Below the pieces are notes generated by a model, which was given only the letters and a program-made list of their open reading frames with translations, did not search any database and was not told the DNA's origin. Of a stretch of DNA of 64,000 nucleotides, positions 54,823 to 63,732 are shown in pieces. The DNA comes from JADGRB01 sp963835825 (lineage in GTDB: Bacteria; Myxococcota_A; Polyangia; Fen-1088): assembly GCA_963835825.1 (NCBI GenBank), contig CAWIGZ010000002.1, positions 558,001 through 622,000 on the forward strand. Reading direction: 5' to 3'. Position numbers and translations under genes: made by a program. Position 1 is the stretch's first letter, and every line of letters starts with the position of its first letter.

Positions 54823-55230
54823 GATGAACGTGCCCCGAGACAACTGGCTACGTCGTGCCGCCGACAACTCGCGCTTCTACGCCCTTGAGGACGACACTCA
54901 AGTACGGGCAGTAGGACCGGCCTATTTCCTGGCGCTCAAGCTGGTGGCCTTTCTCGACAGAGGCGCCGACTTCATATCGGCGAAGGACATGGAGGACATC
55001 GTGTTCGTGGCCGCGGAAGTGCCTACCCTCGTTGCGGACGTGGAGGGCTCCGGGATTCGAGATGAAATTCAGCTCTTGTGGAGCGCAGCTCTCGAGAAGC
55101 ACCATCTCTCGGTGGCAGATATGCCGACATCGTCGACGCCCACCTCGGACGCGAGGAGCGGCCTCGCCTGAGCGAGGTGATCGCGACGCTCAACTTCTTG
55201 GCCACGGCGAAGCCAAGTAGCCCACAATGA

Positions 55231-55794
55231 TTGACCGAGTGACGCTCGTCGGCTAAGGGGAGAGCCAGCCCCGCGCAGAGCCGGTCGAATCTCGGTCCGC
55301 GGGATCCGTACACACCGCCCGATTCTGACTGCCCGCACTTATCCGCGGGTGATAAGTCCCCGAAGGTGGCGCTCGCCGATCGTGAGCTGAAGCCGCGGCG
55401 TCATCGATCGTAGCGAATCCGAGCGCGGTCAATTCGGTTTCACGTGAGGCTTGCGCCGAGGTCGCCCCATCCACCTGCATGGGAAGTTCTTCCACGTGCT
55501 GGCCCGCAACGACGCTCCGATCGACGAGTCGTTCGCCGAGGACACCGGCATGATGGCGTCGCTCGACGTCCGCTGACGCCCGCCTTCGGCGCGTCGCCGG
55601 TGGCCAGGTGCAAAAGGTACGGGCGGGGGGAAGCGCCGCGCAGCGTTTGCGCGGATTCCAGGCGGGGCGGGCGCGGTGTGCGCGCGGGCCCACCCAGGTC
55701 CGGGGGGCGCGGGTGTTGGCCCGCAGCTTGCTGAAACGGTCTTGCGAAGGGCGTCGCGCGCCGGGTGACCGGCCGCCGACCAAGGAGGCCTGTC
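55231..55794. other. Gene-poor stretch after the nucleotidyltransferase relic
   Basis: Nothing convincing is coded in 55231-55450 or 55577-55794, apart from the ribosome site AAGGAGG (55782-55788) of the CBS gene. The small remnant at 55451-55576 is described separately. The whole stretch continues the decayed island that starts after tRNA-Thr. Confidence 0.6.
55451..55576 (+). pseudogene. Fragment resembling the C-terminus of a multicopper oxidase
   Basis: The frame closed by TGA at 55574-55576 and opened by TGA at 55445 encodes about 41 residues with RPIHLHGKFFHVLARN, close to the HPxHLHGHxFxVL copper site of multicopper oxidases, and then DESFAEDTGMM in place of the usual WKDT strand. The rest of the domain is missing, so this is a remnant if the resemblance is real. 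Confidence 0.4.
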
Positions 55795-56349
55795 ATGAAG
55801 TGCAGCGACTTGATGAACCGGAATCTGCAGTGGGTCCCCGCGACGGCCACCGTCGCCGAGGCGGCCCGGACCATGCGCGATCAGTCGATGGGGTTCCTGC
55901 TGGTCGCGGGCGACGAGCCCGGCGTGCCGGCCGGCGTTCTCACCGATCGGGACATCGCCATCCGCTGCTGCGCGGAGAGCCGGCGCCCCGACGAGCTCCG
56001 CGTCGCCGACATCGCCAGCAAGGAGATCGTGACGTGCGATCGGGACGAGACCCTCAAGGCGGCCGAGCAGCTGATGATCGCCGAGGAGAAGTCGCGGTTG
56101 GTGATCGTCGACGAGCTGGGGCGCGCGGTGGGCGTCCTCAGCCTGACCGACGTCCTCTGCCACGATCGCTCGGGACGCGCGCTCAAGACCGCGCGCGGCG
56201 TCCTGGCGCGCGAGGCGGAGGGGCCGCACCAGCCGGTCGAGAGCATCCGCCTGACGCCGACCACGCCCGAGGATCGGGCGCGCGCGGAGCAGATGGGAAC
56301 CAGCCTGCACGGTGGTTCGTGGGACACCCAGGTGAAACTCTTCCCATGA
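55795..56349 (+). CDS. CBS-domain-pair protein
   Basis: ATG 55795 follows AAGGAGG; the longer frame upstream is not needed. The 184-residue product has two CBS motifs: MKCSDLMNRNLQWVPATATVAEAA...VLTDRDIAIR and VADIASKEIVTCDRDETLKAAEQLM...VGVLSLTDVLC. CBS pairs bind adenine nucleotides or SAM and control partner proteins. The tail (130-184) is charged and probably flexible. Its stop overlaps the start of the diheme lipoprotein gene (ATGA), an unusual pair. Confidence 0.88.
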   Translation: MKCSDLMNRNLQWVPATATVAEAARTMRDQSMGFLLVAGDEPGVPAGVLTDRDIAIRCCAESRRPDELRVADIASKEIVTCDRDETLKAAEQLMIAEEKSRLVIVDELGRAVGVLSLTDVLCHDRSGRALKTARGVLAREAEGPHQPVESIRLTPTTPEDRARAEQMGTSLHGGSWDTQVKLFP

Positions 56350-57185
56350 GGACGGCGATGACCAACAAACTGTCGATCTATCTCGGAACGTTCCTGCTCC
56401 TCGGGGCGGGCGCCTGCAAGAAGGAGGCGCCCCCCGCCGAGCCGCCTGCGGCGTCGCCCGCGCCGCCGGCCAATCCCGCGCCCCCGGCGGCCGCCGCCCC
56501 CGCGAAGGACACGGTGGTCTCCTTCACCGCCGATCCACACCGTCACATGAAGGAGCACTTCGCGCGTGCCACCCAGATGCAGGACGCGATTCTGGCGGGC
56601 AACTTGAGCCAGGCCCAGGTGCAGGCGAAGTGGCTGGCGTCGCACAACGAGGAGACGCCCGACAGCTGGCAGCCGTACGTCCGGACGTTCCAGTCGCAGG
56701 CGAGCGCCGTCGCGGAGGCCAAGACGATCGACGAGGCCGCCGCGGCGGTCGGCCGCATGGCCGCCACCTGCGGTGATTGCCACGCCGCCCACCAGGCCAG
56801 GCCCAACATCGGCAGCGCGCCGATCATCGGGCACGTCGGGAGCGTCAAGGAGCACATGACCGCGCAGCTGGAGGCGCTCGATCGGCTCTGGGACGGGCTG
56901 ATGATCCCCTCCGACCAGGCCTGGCGCGAGGGCGCGAAGCTGCTGGCCAAGGTGGCCGTGCCGCAGAAGTCGCTGCGGAAGGAGGGGCTGGACAAGGCCG
57001 ACTCGGCGACGTTGCTGGCCGAAAGCCTCCGCACGCTGAGCGCGTCGGCGGCCAAGGCGACGTCGCAAGGAGAGCGGTCGACGACCTACGCCGGGCTGCT
57101 CACCACCTGCGTGGCCTGCCACGTCTCGGTCCGAAACCCAATCAAGGCGGCGTCGGCGGCCGCGCCCAACCCCGGCGTCCAGTAG
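56346..57185 (+). CDS. Diheme c-type cytochrome lipoprotein
   Basis: The product (279 residues from ATG 56346; ATG 56358 possible) has a lipoprotein signal (LLLGAGACKKE), a Pro/Ala-rich linker and a helical domain with two heme sites, CGDCH (about 139) and CVACH (about 258). The HMKEHFARATQMQDAILAG and VKEHMTAQLEALDRLW helices suggest two cytochrome c'-like four-helix units, each with a C-terminal CxxCH. It could carry electrons or bind small gas ligands in the periplasm. Translation is coupled to the CBS protein. Confidence 0.8.
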   Translation: MRTAMTNKLSIYLGTFLLLGAGACKKEAPPAEPPAASPAPPANPAPPAAAAPAKDTVVSFTADPHRHMKEHFARATQMQDAILAGNLSQAQVQAKWLASHNEETPDSWQPYVRTFQSQASAVAEAKTIDEAAAAVGRMAATCGDCHAAHQARPNIGSAPIIGHVGSVKEHMTAQLEALDRLWDGLMIPSDQAWREGAKLLAKVAVPQKSLRKEGLDKADSATLLAESLRTLSASAAKATSQGERSTTYAGLLTTCVACHVSVRNPIKAASAAAPNPGVQ

Positions 57186-57304
57186 TCGCTCGCCCGCGGG
57201 GGATCATGGGCGGCAGGACGAGGACTCGCTGGAGAGCTTCAGCGGTGGACATGGCGGGTCGTCGCGTCGGCGCCGGGGTAAGGCCTCCGGCGCCGCGCGC
57301 TTAA

Positions 57305-59659
57305 TCAGGCGGCCCGTTCGGACGTGACGTCGTGGTGCTCGGCGGCTGCGCGCCAGGCCGGCAGGAGATCGCGGACGAAGACCTCGTGCCAGGTCGGCGC
57401 GTGCGCCAGCGACCAGGAGTGGGCGTCGCGGCCCATCGCCGCCGTTCGCTCCGGATCGCGCAGCAGCGCGGCCAGCGCCTCCGCCCACGCTTGCGGCGTC
57501 GCCTCCCGCGCGACGAGCCCGGTCTTGCCCTCGACGACGAACCGCTCGCTGCCGCTGCCGGCCGCCACCACCAGCGGCAGGCCCGAGCTGCTCGCCTCGA
57601 GGACGGCGTTGGAGAGCTCCTCGACGACCGCCGGCTGAGCGGCGAGGTCGGCGGACGCGTAGACGCGCGCCACCGTCTCCGGGGGGAGCACGCCGGCGGC
57701 GGTGACGCGATCGCCGAGCAGCGCCGTCACCGCGTCGCGATCCGGCCCTTCGCCCGCGCAGAAGAGCTGCAGATCGCTCCCCTCATCGACGAGGCGGCGG
57801 ACCGCGCGCGCCAGCACGAGGACGTTCTTGATGGCGTCGAGGCGGCCCACGAACATCACCACCCGTCGTTCGGGCGGGATCCCGAACGTCGCCGACAGCC
57901 AGGCGCGGTCGCGCCGCCGCGGGTCGAAGAGCTCGCGCTCGATCCCCCGGCGGAGCAGGCCCACCCGCCCCGGGCCGAGCAGCGCGGCCAGCCGCGCGCG
58001 GTCGTCGGCGCGCGAGGCGAGGACGAAGGCGCAGCGGCGGTGGTGCTCGTCGAGGAGGCGCTGCATGTGCGCCTCGGCGGCCCGGGGAACGGCCCAGCGC
58101 TCGAGGAGCAGCCGCGACAGGCGCCCCGGGCCGGCCAATCGCTGGACCGTGGCGGCGGTGAACACGCGCGTGTAGTAGGGCGTCGTGGTGTGCACCGAGT
58201 TGGTGAGCGGGATGCCGTGCCAGCGCGACACCCGCGCCGCCGTCCGGGCCGAGGCGAACGTCCCGTCGGTGGTGTGGATGACGTCGTAGCCGCGCAGGCG
58301 GGGCGTCAGCAGTGGGTTGTGGGGCGCGAGATCGGTGTGCCCGGGCATCTCCGACAGAAACGGGAGGCTGGCGCTGCTGAGGAGCGGCCGATGAATCCGG
58401 TAGCGGACGTGCGGCCCGAGCGCGTGCGTCGCGCTCCGATCGCCCAGGAAGTGCACGGTCAGATCGATTCGCTCGTCCGATGCGGACGCCGCGGCGGCCA
58501 GCCGCTCCCAGGTCTTGACGTGACCACCCGCGGTCGGGCTCCAGTGCAGGTCGACGAGCACGCCGATCCGCAGGCGCCGCGACTGCCGGACGAGCGACAG
58601 GCTGGGCGAGGTGACGGTGCGTTCCACCTGCCGTCTCTCCTTCATGTGGCGCCTCGACCAGAAGGTAGCGATGGAGTGCCGCTCGGCAATTGCCCAGGCG
58701 ACGATGGCCGGCGCGCCGACCAGCAGCTCGCGCCCGCGCTTGACGACCCCCAGCGCCAGGGCCGCCGGCGCCGCCACGCCGAACGCGGCGCCCACCGCGA
58801 CCAGCGCCCCCTCCTGCACGCCGATTCCGCCCGGGACCACGAACGCCGCGCCCCGGGCCGACGCCGCCAGGCTCTCGATGGCCAGCGCCGCCACCCAGCC
58901 GATCGGCCGCCCCAGCAGGCGAAGGACCATCCAGGTCTCGACCACCTGGGCCAGCCAGGCCAGCAGGTGCCAGATCGCGCTGGTCAGGAGCGCGTGCCGC
59001 CGGCCCCGGATCGAGCTCAAGGACCGATCGATGGCGACGCCCCCCATCCGCACCCGGGTCGCCAGCCGATCGTTCAGGTGCAACGACAGCGCCGTGAGCA
59101 GCCGTCCCACGCCGACGCGGGCCACCGTGATCAGCAGGGCGGCGAACGCCGCGCCGATGCCGATGACCACCACCAGCCAGCCGAGGTGCGCGCGCGCCGA
59201 CGCGCCGGACGCGGCGCCCAGGATCAGTGCGGCCGCGCCCAGGAAGGTGAACAGGACCTGGGTGAACGCTCCGATGGCGACGTCGGCGACCATCGCCGCG
59301 GTCGCATGCCCGGCGGGAACGCCCCCCGCGGTCAGCAGCCGGGCGCGCGCGAAGTCGCCGCCGATCTGGGCGGCCGGCAACAGCGCGTTCACCGCTTCGC
59401 CGATCCAGCGCAGCCGCAGCGTGGCCGCCCAGCTCAGCCGCCTCTTCTCGAGCAGCGCGCCCCAGGCGGCTGCGTTCAGCTCGACGGGGACGATCCGGTA
59501 CAGCGAGGCCGCCAGCAGCGCCCATCCGCCCCCGGCGCCGAGGATGGTGATGACCTCGGCCGCGCGCGACCGGGCGGCGATGAAGATGAGCAACGCCACC
59601 CCGAGCAGGCCGCCCAGGGCGACGATCCGGTACTTCCGGGACACCGACTCCCGCTGCAT
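57305..59659 (-). CDS. Fusion of a YbhN/LPG-flippase-like membrane domain with a family 4 glycosyltransferase
   Basis: The 784-residue protein has eight or so membrane helices in residues 1-340 with the UPF0104/LPG_synthase_TM (YbhN, HpnL) features ALLPAAQIGGDFARARLL and GAAFVVPGGIGVQEGALVAV. A GT4 domain fills 370-784: RIGVLVDLHWSPTAGGHVKTWERL, VVMFVGRLDAIKNVLVLARAV, and EELSNAVLEASSSGLPLVV with the E-x7-E nucleotide-sugar motif. It likely adds a sugar to a lipid carrier and moves it, but this combination is not one I know from a named pathway. ATG 59659 overlaps the upstream outer-membrane gene's stop (TGATG), so both form an operon. Confidence 0.8.
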   Translation of the reverse strand: MQRESVSRKYRIVALGGLLGVALLIFIAARSRAAEVITILGAGGGWALLAASLYRIVPVELNAAAWGALLEKRRLSWAATLRLRWIGEAVNALLPAAQIGGDFARARLLTAGGVPAGHATAAMVADVAIGAFTQVLFTFLGAAALILGAASGASARAHLGWLVVVIGIGAAFAALLITVARVGVGRLLTALSLHLNDRLATRVRMGGVAIDRSLSSIRGRRHALLTSAIWHLLAWLAQVVETWMVLRLLGRPIGWVAALAIESLAASARGAAFVVPGGIGVQEGALVAVGAAFGVAAPAALALGVVKRGRELLVGAPAIVAWAIAERHSIATFWSRRHMKERRQVERTVTSPSLSLVRQSRRLRIGVLVDLHWSPTAGGHVKTWERLAAAASASDERIDLTVHFLGDRSATHALGPHVRYRIHRPLLSSASLPFLSEMPGHTDLAPHNPLLTPRLRGYDVIHTTDGTFASARTAARVSRWHGIPLTNSVHTTTPYYTRVFTAATVQRLAGPGRLSRLLLERWAVPRAAEAHMQRLLDEHHRRCAFVLASRADDRARLAALLGPGRVGLLRRGIERELFDPRRRDRAWLSATFGIPPERRVVMFVGRLDAIKNVLVLARAVRRLVDEGSDLQLFCAGEGPDRDAVTALLGDRVTAAGVLPPETVARVYASADLAAQPAVVEELSNAVLEASSSGLPLVVAAGSGSERFVVEGKTGLVAREATPQAWAEALAALLRDPERTAAMGRDAHSWSLAHAPTWHEVFVRDLLPAWRAAAEHHDVTSERAA

Positions 59660-60837
59660 CAGTAGGGATATCCGAGCATGACGTAGGCCCTCACCCCCTC
59701 GCCGCCATAGGCGAGGTCGACACGACCGAGGATGTCGGGATGAATCCAGGCACGCAGACCGGCTCCGCCCGCGACGCGCACGTGCGACCAGGGCGACGCC
59801 CCCTCTCCATAGACTTGACCCGCCGAAACGAACGGGTCAAAGCGCCAATCGGCCACCACGCCAAAGATGTGGGTCTGAAAGAGCGTCAGCCGTTGCTCCG
59901 CCTCGACCTCCCAGGCCCCCATGTCGATGAAGCGGTCATCCTGGAATCCGCGGAAGAGATCCTCGCCGCCGAGGCTCGCCTGGTCGTAGAACGGCACGTC
60001 CGAACCGAAGACCTGCAACCAGTAGAAGCGCGCCGCCCCCTGCAAGAACGAAAGCTCGGGCACGAGTCCGCGCGCGGTCCAGCCGAGCTGGGCGAAGCGG
60101 CCGACGCCCGTGATCCCCTGGGCGACGTTGCCGGTGAGCTCCGTCGCGAACCCGGAGCGCGAGTAGTCGCTCTGGGGGCGCGTGTCGAAGCGGATCGAGA
60201 AGCCGCCGCGGACCAGGGCCGAGCCGTCGAGCCCGGGCGCGTCCGGGTAGAGGTCCTGGGTCTCGGGCAGACCCGAGATGGCGTGCCGCTCGGGGCGATC
60301 GCCGCGCACCTCGCCGTAGAGCGCGAGGTTGAGGTCCGAGGTCACGTTCCACCCGATGCGCGCGTTGGCCGTGGCGAAGAGCCGCGTGTAGCTCGACTCC
60401 CCGTTCAGGGGCGTGTCGGGGCCGAGGCCGAAGTAGCGGTAGAACAGGTTGCGCCGCACACGCACAACCAGGTTCTTGGTCAGCTCGTGCGGCGTTCGCC
60501 GGTCGTCGTCGTACTCGAACCAGAGCGAGCGATTGATGACCGTGCTCGCCGACAGGATGAGGTGCCACGACCGCAACAGCGCCTGGTAACGGTAGAACCG
60601 AAACGTGCCGGTGAAGTGAGCGGAGCTGTTCCAGCTGACGCTCGGCGCGGTGATCGAGCTGACCCAGTCGTCCTGGGACCGCATGAGGACGGGCATGAAG
60701 CCGTAGGTGTTCCCCTCGTTGGGGACGGTCGTGTACATCGGCAGCGGGAAGAAGCGCGTCCGGGCGGCCGCCGGCCGGGTCGCCGCGGCCAGGCCCACGG
60801 CGAGCAACAACGCGACGGCGATGCGCCCCGCGCTCAC
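59659..60837 (-). CDS. Outer-membrane beta-barrel protein, BamA/surface-antigen-like
   Basis: A 392-residue protein with a Sec signal (ALLLAVGLAAATRPAAA). Repeated amphipathic strands have alternating aromatic residues (FRFYRYQALLRSWHL, NLFYRYFGLGPDTP, ARFYWLQVFGSD, DLFRGFQDDRFIDMG). The C-terminal Tyr (MLGYPY) is a typical beta-signal. SLGGEDLFRGFQDDRF resembles the L6/RGF loop region of Omp85 surface antigens, and there are no POTRA domains. It is probably a 16-strand barrel. It precedes the flippase-glycosyltransferase gene with overlap, which suggests export of a surface glycan or lipid. Confidence 0.8.
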   Translation of the reverse strand: MSAGRIAVALLLAVGLAAATRPAAARTRFFPLPMYTTVPNEGNTYGFMPVLMRSQDDWVSSITAPSVSWNSSAHFTGTFRFYRYQALLRSWHLILSASTVINRSLWFEYDDDRRTPHELTKNLVVRVRRNLFYRYFGLGPDTPLNGESSYTRLFATANARIGWNVTSDLNLALYGEVRGDRPERHAISGLPETQDLYPDAPGLDGSALVRGGFSIRFDTRPQSDYSRSGFATELTGNVAQGITGVGRFAQLGWTARGLVPELSFLQGAARFYWLQVFGSDVPFYDQASLGGEDLFRGFQDDRFIDMGAWEVEAEQRLTLFQTHIFGVVADWRFDPFVSAGQVYGEGASPWSHVRVAGGAGLRAWIHPDILGRVDLAYGGEGVRAYVMLGYPY

Positions 60838-61067
60838 GCCACAGCCGGGCTCATCAGGAGGGACGGTCCGCGGCCATGGTCTTCGATCCGGGATGCCATC
60901 CAGTCACCTACCGTTTTTGTCGGGCCGGCGCCTCCGCTGGAGTTCGCGAAAGCCGACGTCAACAACGGAGAGAATAGGGACGAAAGGGTGCTCCGGAAGA
61001 CGGCGCCGCGTCGAAGACCTGGGAGCGCCCGATTGACGGGCGGGCCGTCGTCGCGCAGATCGTACTG

Positions 61068-61895
61068 GTGAACCGCGCCTATGGTTTCGCGTTCGTCGTC
61101 TTGCTGGCCGCCGGGGGTGGCCTTCTCTGGTGGCGGCATCAGCGAACCGCCCGGGAGGTGGTGGCCACGGCGGCGCCCACCGTCGTTCCGCCGCCGGCGC
61201 CTCCGGCCGCGGCGCCGCCACCTGCCGCTCCGGCGATCCGCCATCCGCTCCCGGCAGCGCCCGGGGGCGGGCTGCCCTCGCTCGACAGCTCCGATTCCTA
61301 CCTGGAAAGGGCGCTGGCCGAGCTGCTCGGGCACAAGAGCGTTCGGACGTTCCTGCACCTCGATGGCGTGGCCCGCCGGTTCGTGGCCACGGTGGACAAC
61401 CTGGGGACCGGTGACGCGCCCGCCTCGCGCTGGCCGGTGAAGACGACCGCGGGGAGCTTCCAGACGGAGCCGCGCGACGGGGCCATGGTGATCGCCGCCG
61501 GGAACGAGGCGCGCTACCTGCCCTTCGTGCGCTTCGCCGCCGGGATCGACGCGCGCCGGGCGGTGGCGCTTTACCAGCGGGCCTATCCGCTGCTTCAGCA
61601 GGCGTACGAAGATCTCGGGTACCCCGGGAAATACTTCAACGATCGGGTCGTCGAGGTGCTCGACAACCTGCTGGCGACGCCGACGCCCGCGGGGCCGATC
61701 GCGGTCAAGCGGTTCACCGCCGACGGTGGGACGTCCGGCGGTGGGCTCTACGTCTTCGCAGATCCGGTGCTCGAGACCAGCACGGCGGGGCAGAAGATCC
61801 TGCTGCGCATGGGGCGCGACAACGCCGCTTTGCTGATGCCCAAGCTGCGCGAGCTCCGGGCGCTGATCGTCGCCGGGCCGTCGGCGGAGCGGTAA
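61068..61895 (+). CDS. DUF3014 family membrane-anchored protein
   Basis: From GTG 61068 the 275-residue product has one N-terminal membrane helix (FAFVVLLAAGGGLLWW), a Pro/Ala-rich linker (30-70) and a periplasmic domain with the DUF3014 pattern: LPSLDSSDSYLERALAELLG, RFVATVDNLGTGDAP, and RYLPFVRFAAGIDARRAVALYQRAYPLLQQAYEDLGYP. The function of the family is not known. It stands alone, about 230 bases from the divergent outer-membrane operon. Confidence 0.8.
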   Translation: MNRAYGFAFVVLLAAGGGLLWWRHQRTAREVVATAAPTVVPPPAPPAAAPPPAAPAIRHPLPAAPGGGLPSLDSSDSYLERALAELLGHKSVRTFLHLDGVARRFVATVDNLGTGDAPASRWPVKTTAGSFQTEPRDGAMVIAAGNEARYLPFVRFAAGIDARRAVALYQRAYPLLQQAYEDLGYPGKYFNDRVVEVLDNLLATPTPAGPIAVKRFTADGGTSGGGLYVFADPVLETSTAGQKILLRMGRDNAALLMPKLRELRALIVAGPSAER

Positions 61896-61979
61896 CCACT
61901 CCCGCGAGTCGCGCGACAGGCGTACAATCGTCGTCCCGGCGCTGTTGCCGGTGCGGGCATCGTGCCCCGGAGGTCGCCG

Positions 61980-63557
61980 ATGACGGCTCGTTCACGTTGT
62001 GGCCTGGCGTTCGTTCTCGCGGTGGCCACGGCCGCCTGTCAGGGCAAGAGTGGGAGCAGCGGCGACGCGGGCGAAGGGACGGGCGGGCAGGGCGCCCCCG
62101 GCGAGGGGGGGAGCGCGTCGGGCGGCAGCCCCGAGACGGGCGGCGCGACGGGCGCGGGCGGCGCCTCCTCCGGCGGGACCGGCGCGACGGGCGTCGGCGG
62201 CGCGACAGGCGCGGGCGGTGCCGGCACCGGCGGGAGCGCCGGGCGTTCGGGAACCGCGGGAAGCGCAGGGCGGGGCGGCGCGGGGGGCAGCGGCGGCGCG
62301 GCGGGCAAGGGTGGTTCGGCAGGGAGCGGCGCCGGCGGCACCGGCGCGGCCGGCTCTGCGGGAACCTGCATCGGGGCGGCGACCCTGAGCAAGTTGGGGA
62401 AGAACCGACTCCTCGTCGGTGTCAGCACCTCCGACGCCGCGGCGGCGATGGCGCCGTTCGACCTTCGGTACATCTACATCTCGGGCGGCCTGTTCGATTC
62501 GCCCACGCCCTGCACGGCCTGCGGCAGTGCCTGCACGGCGGGCGGCAAGGTCTGCACCAACGGATGCGCCTGGTGGGGCTGTTACAACACGCCCCCCGGC
62601 ATGTACGCCGGCTATTTCATGCAGGCGGCGGCCAAGCCCTCGCCGGCGCAGATCCCGATGTTCACCTACTACGAGATCCTGCAGACGGCGCAAGGGACCT
62701 TCAGCAACTTCGCCGAGGGGACGGCCGAGGCGACCCAGGCCGCGCCCAACACGGCGCTCATGACCCGCTACTACGCCGACTGGCGCTTCCTGCTGCAGCA
62801 GATCGGGCAGCAGAAGGCGCTCCTGCACATCGAGCCCGACTTCTGGGGCTACGCCCGCCTGGCCGGCTCGCCGACCTCGCTGGCCGCGGCGGTCGCCAGC
62901 GCGAACCCGACCGACTGCGGCGCGCTGCCCAACACCATCGCCGGGATGGGGCAGTGCCTCATCTCGATGGTCCGCAAGTACGCGCCCAACGCGCTGGTGG
63001 GGCTGTCGTCGTCGGCCTGGAACGTCGCCAGCAACAGCAACAAGAGCGTCGACGTCACCACCGACGCCAAGGCGGCGGCGGCGTTTCTGGCGGCCTGCGG
63101 GCAGGGCAGCGCCGACTTCGTGGTCGTCGAGACCAGCGATCGGGACGCCGGCTATTACCAGTTCGTGAACGGGACCAACAACTGGTGGGACGCGACCGAC
63201 ACGACGCTGCCCGACTACGCGCAGGATCTGGCCTGGGTGAAGGCGCTGACCGAGGCGCTGGGGACGCCGGCGCTCTACTGGCAAACGCCCATCGGCAACG
63301 CCAGCCAGAACAACACCACCGACCACTACCAGGACAACCGCGTCGACTACTTCTTCGGCGGCAGCGCCGCCGGCGTGCAGAGCGCCGCGCCCACCACCGT
63401 CCCCGCGCACTGGAGCGCGCTGGCCGCCGCGCACGTCATCGGCGTGGCGTTCGGCGCCGGGGCCGGCGCCCAGACGACGCCCGAGACCGACGGCGGCTAC
63501 CTGATCTCGAAGACCAAGGCCTACGTTTCGGCGGGCGGCCAGCCTCTTTGTCAGTGA
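61980..63557 (+). CDS. Lipoprotein with Gly-rich linker and glycosidase-like domain
   Basis: ATG 61980 follows CCGGAGG; GTG 61962 is rejected. The 525-residue product has a lipoprotein signal (AVATAACQG), a long Gly/Ala/Ser linker (about 20-125) and a catalytic-looking domain (about 140-525). Its sequence order is that of a TIM-barrel sugar hydrolase: RLLVGVSTSDAAAAMAPFDLRYIYISGG, a CxxC...C cluster (CTACGSACTAGG), FTYYEILQTAQG, LLHIEPDFWGYARL with an acidic pair like the GH6 and GH26 families, and ALYWQTPIGN. I do not recognise a named family, but the EPD motif after a strand recalls GH6. Surface location. Confidence 0.65.
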   Translation: MTARSRCGLAFVLAVATAACQGKSGSSGDAGEGTGGQGAPGEGGSASGGSPETGGATGAGGASSGGTGATGVGGATGAGGAGTGGSAGRSGTAGSAGRGGAGGSGGAAGKGGSAGSGAGGTGAAGSAGTCIGAATLSKLGKNRLLVGVSTSDAAAAMAPFDLRYIYISGGLFDSPTPCTACGSACTAGGKVCTNGCAWWGCYNTPPGMYAGYFMQAAAKPSPAQIPMFTYYEILQTAQGTFSNFAEGTAEATQAAPNTALMTRYYADWRFLLQQIGQQKALLHIEPDFWGYARLAGSPTSLAAAVASANPTDCGALPNTIAGMGQCLISMVRKYAPNALVGLSSSAWNVASNSNKSVDVTTDAKAAAAFLAACGQGSADFVVVETSDRDAGYYQFVNGTNNWWDATDTTLPDYAQDLAWVKALTEALGTPALYWQTPIGNASQNNTTDHYQDNRVDYFFGGSAAGVQSAAPTTVPAHWSALAAAHVIGVAFGAGAGAQTTPETDGGYLISKTKAYVSAGGQPLCQ

Positions 63558-63732
63558 TCGCCTGAACGTCGACCGGCTCCCCGCGGCGGCGCTCGCCCGC
63601 GGGGGCGGAGATCGCAAGGACCCCTTCTGCGCCGGGTGTAAGGCGCGCTCCCGAATTGCGCCGCCGGCGCGGGGCCGCCCCCTCTCCTGGCCCGCTGCGG
63701 TCTTATGATTCAATTTCGGAACGGGGGGAGGC

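Larger units (their letters stand above)
53058..55230 (+). pseudogene. AbiEii-like nucleotidyltransferase relic, split by an IS256 element
   Basis: The 5' part (53058-53362) encodes LIFLGGCVLGLYA and FTDDVDCF, the GG...DxD motif of AbiEii-type nucleotidyltransferases, then after frame changes GLVIDVMSPDGMNV. An IS256-type element is inserted here. The 3' part (from 54823) continues MNVPRDNWLRRAADNSRFYALEDD..., AVGPAYFLALKLVAFLDRG, KDMEDIVFVAAEVPTLVADV. A further frameshift near 55120 leads to the stop at 55230. The family acts as toxin or tRNA-modifying transferase in type IV toxin-antitoxin and phage-defence pairs. It cannot be functional here. Confidence 0.7.

Noticed and set aside
63579..63604. 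Terminator hairpin CCCCGCGG/CCGCGGGG after the glycosidase-like gene
   Set aside because: Perfect stem but no T run, and similar GC-only inverted repeats are frequent in this DNA.
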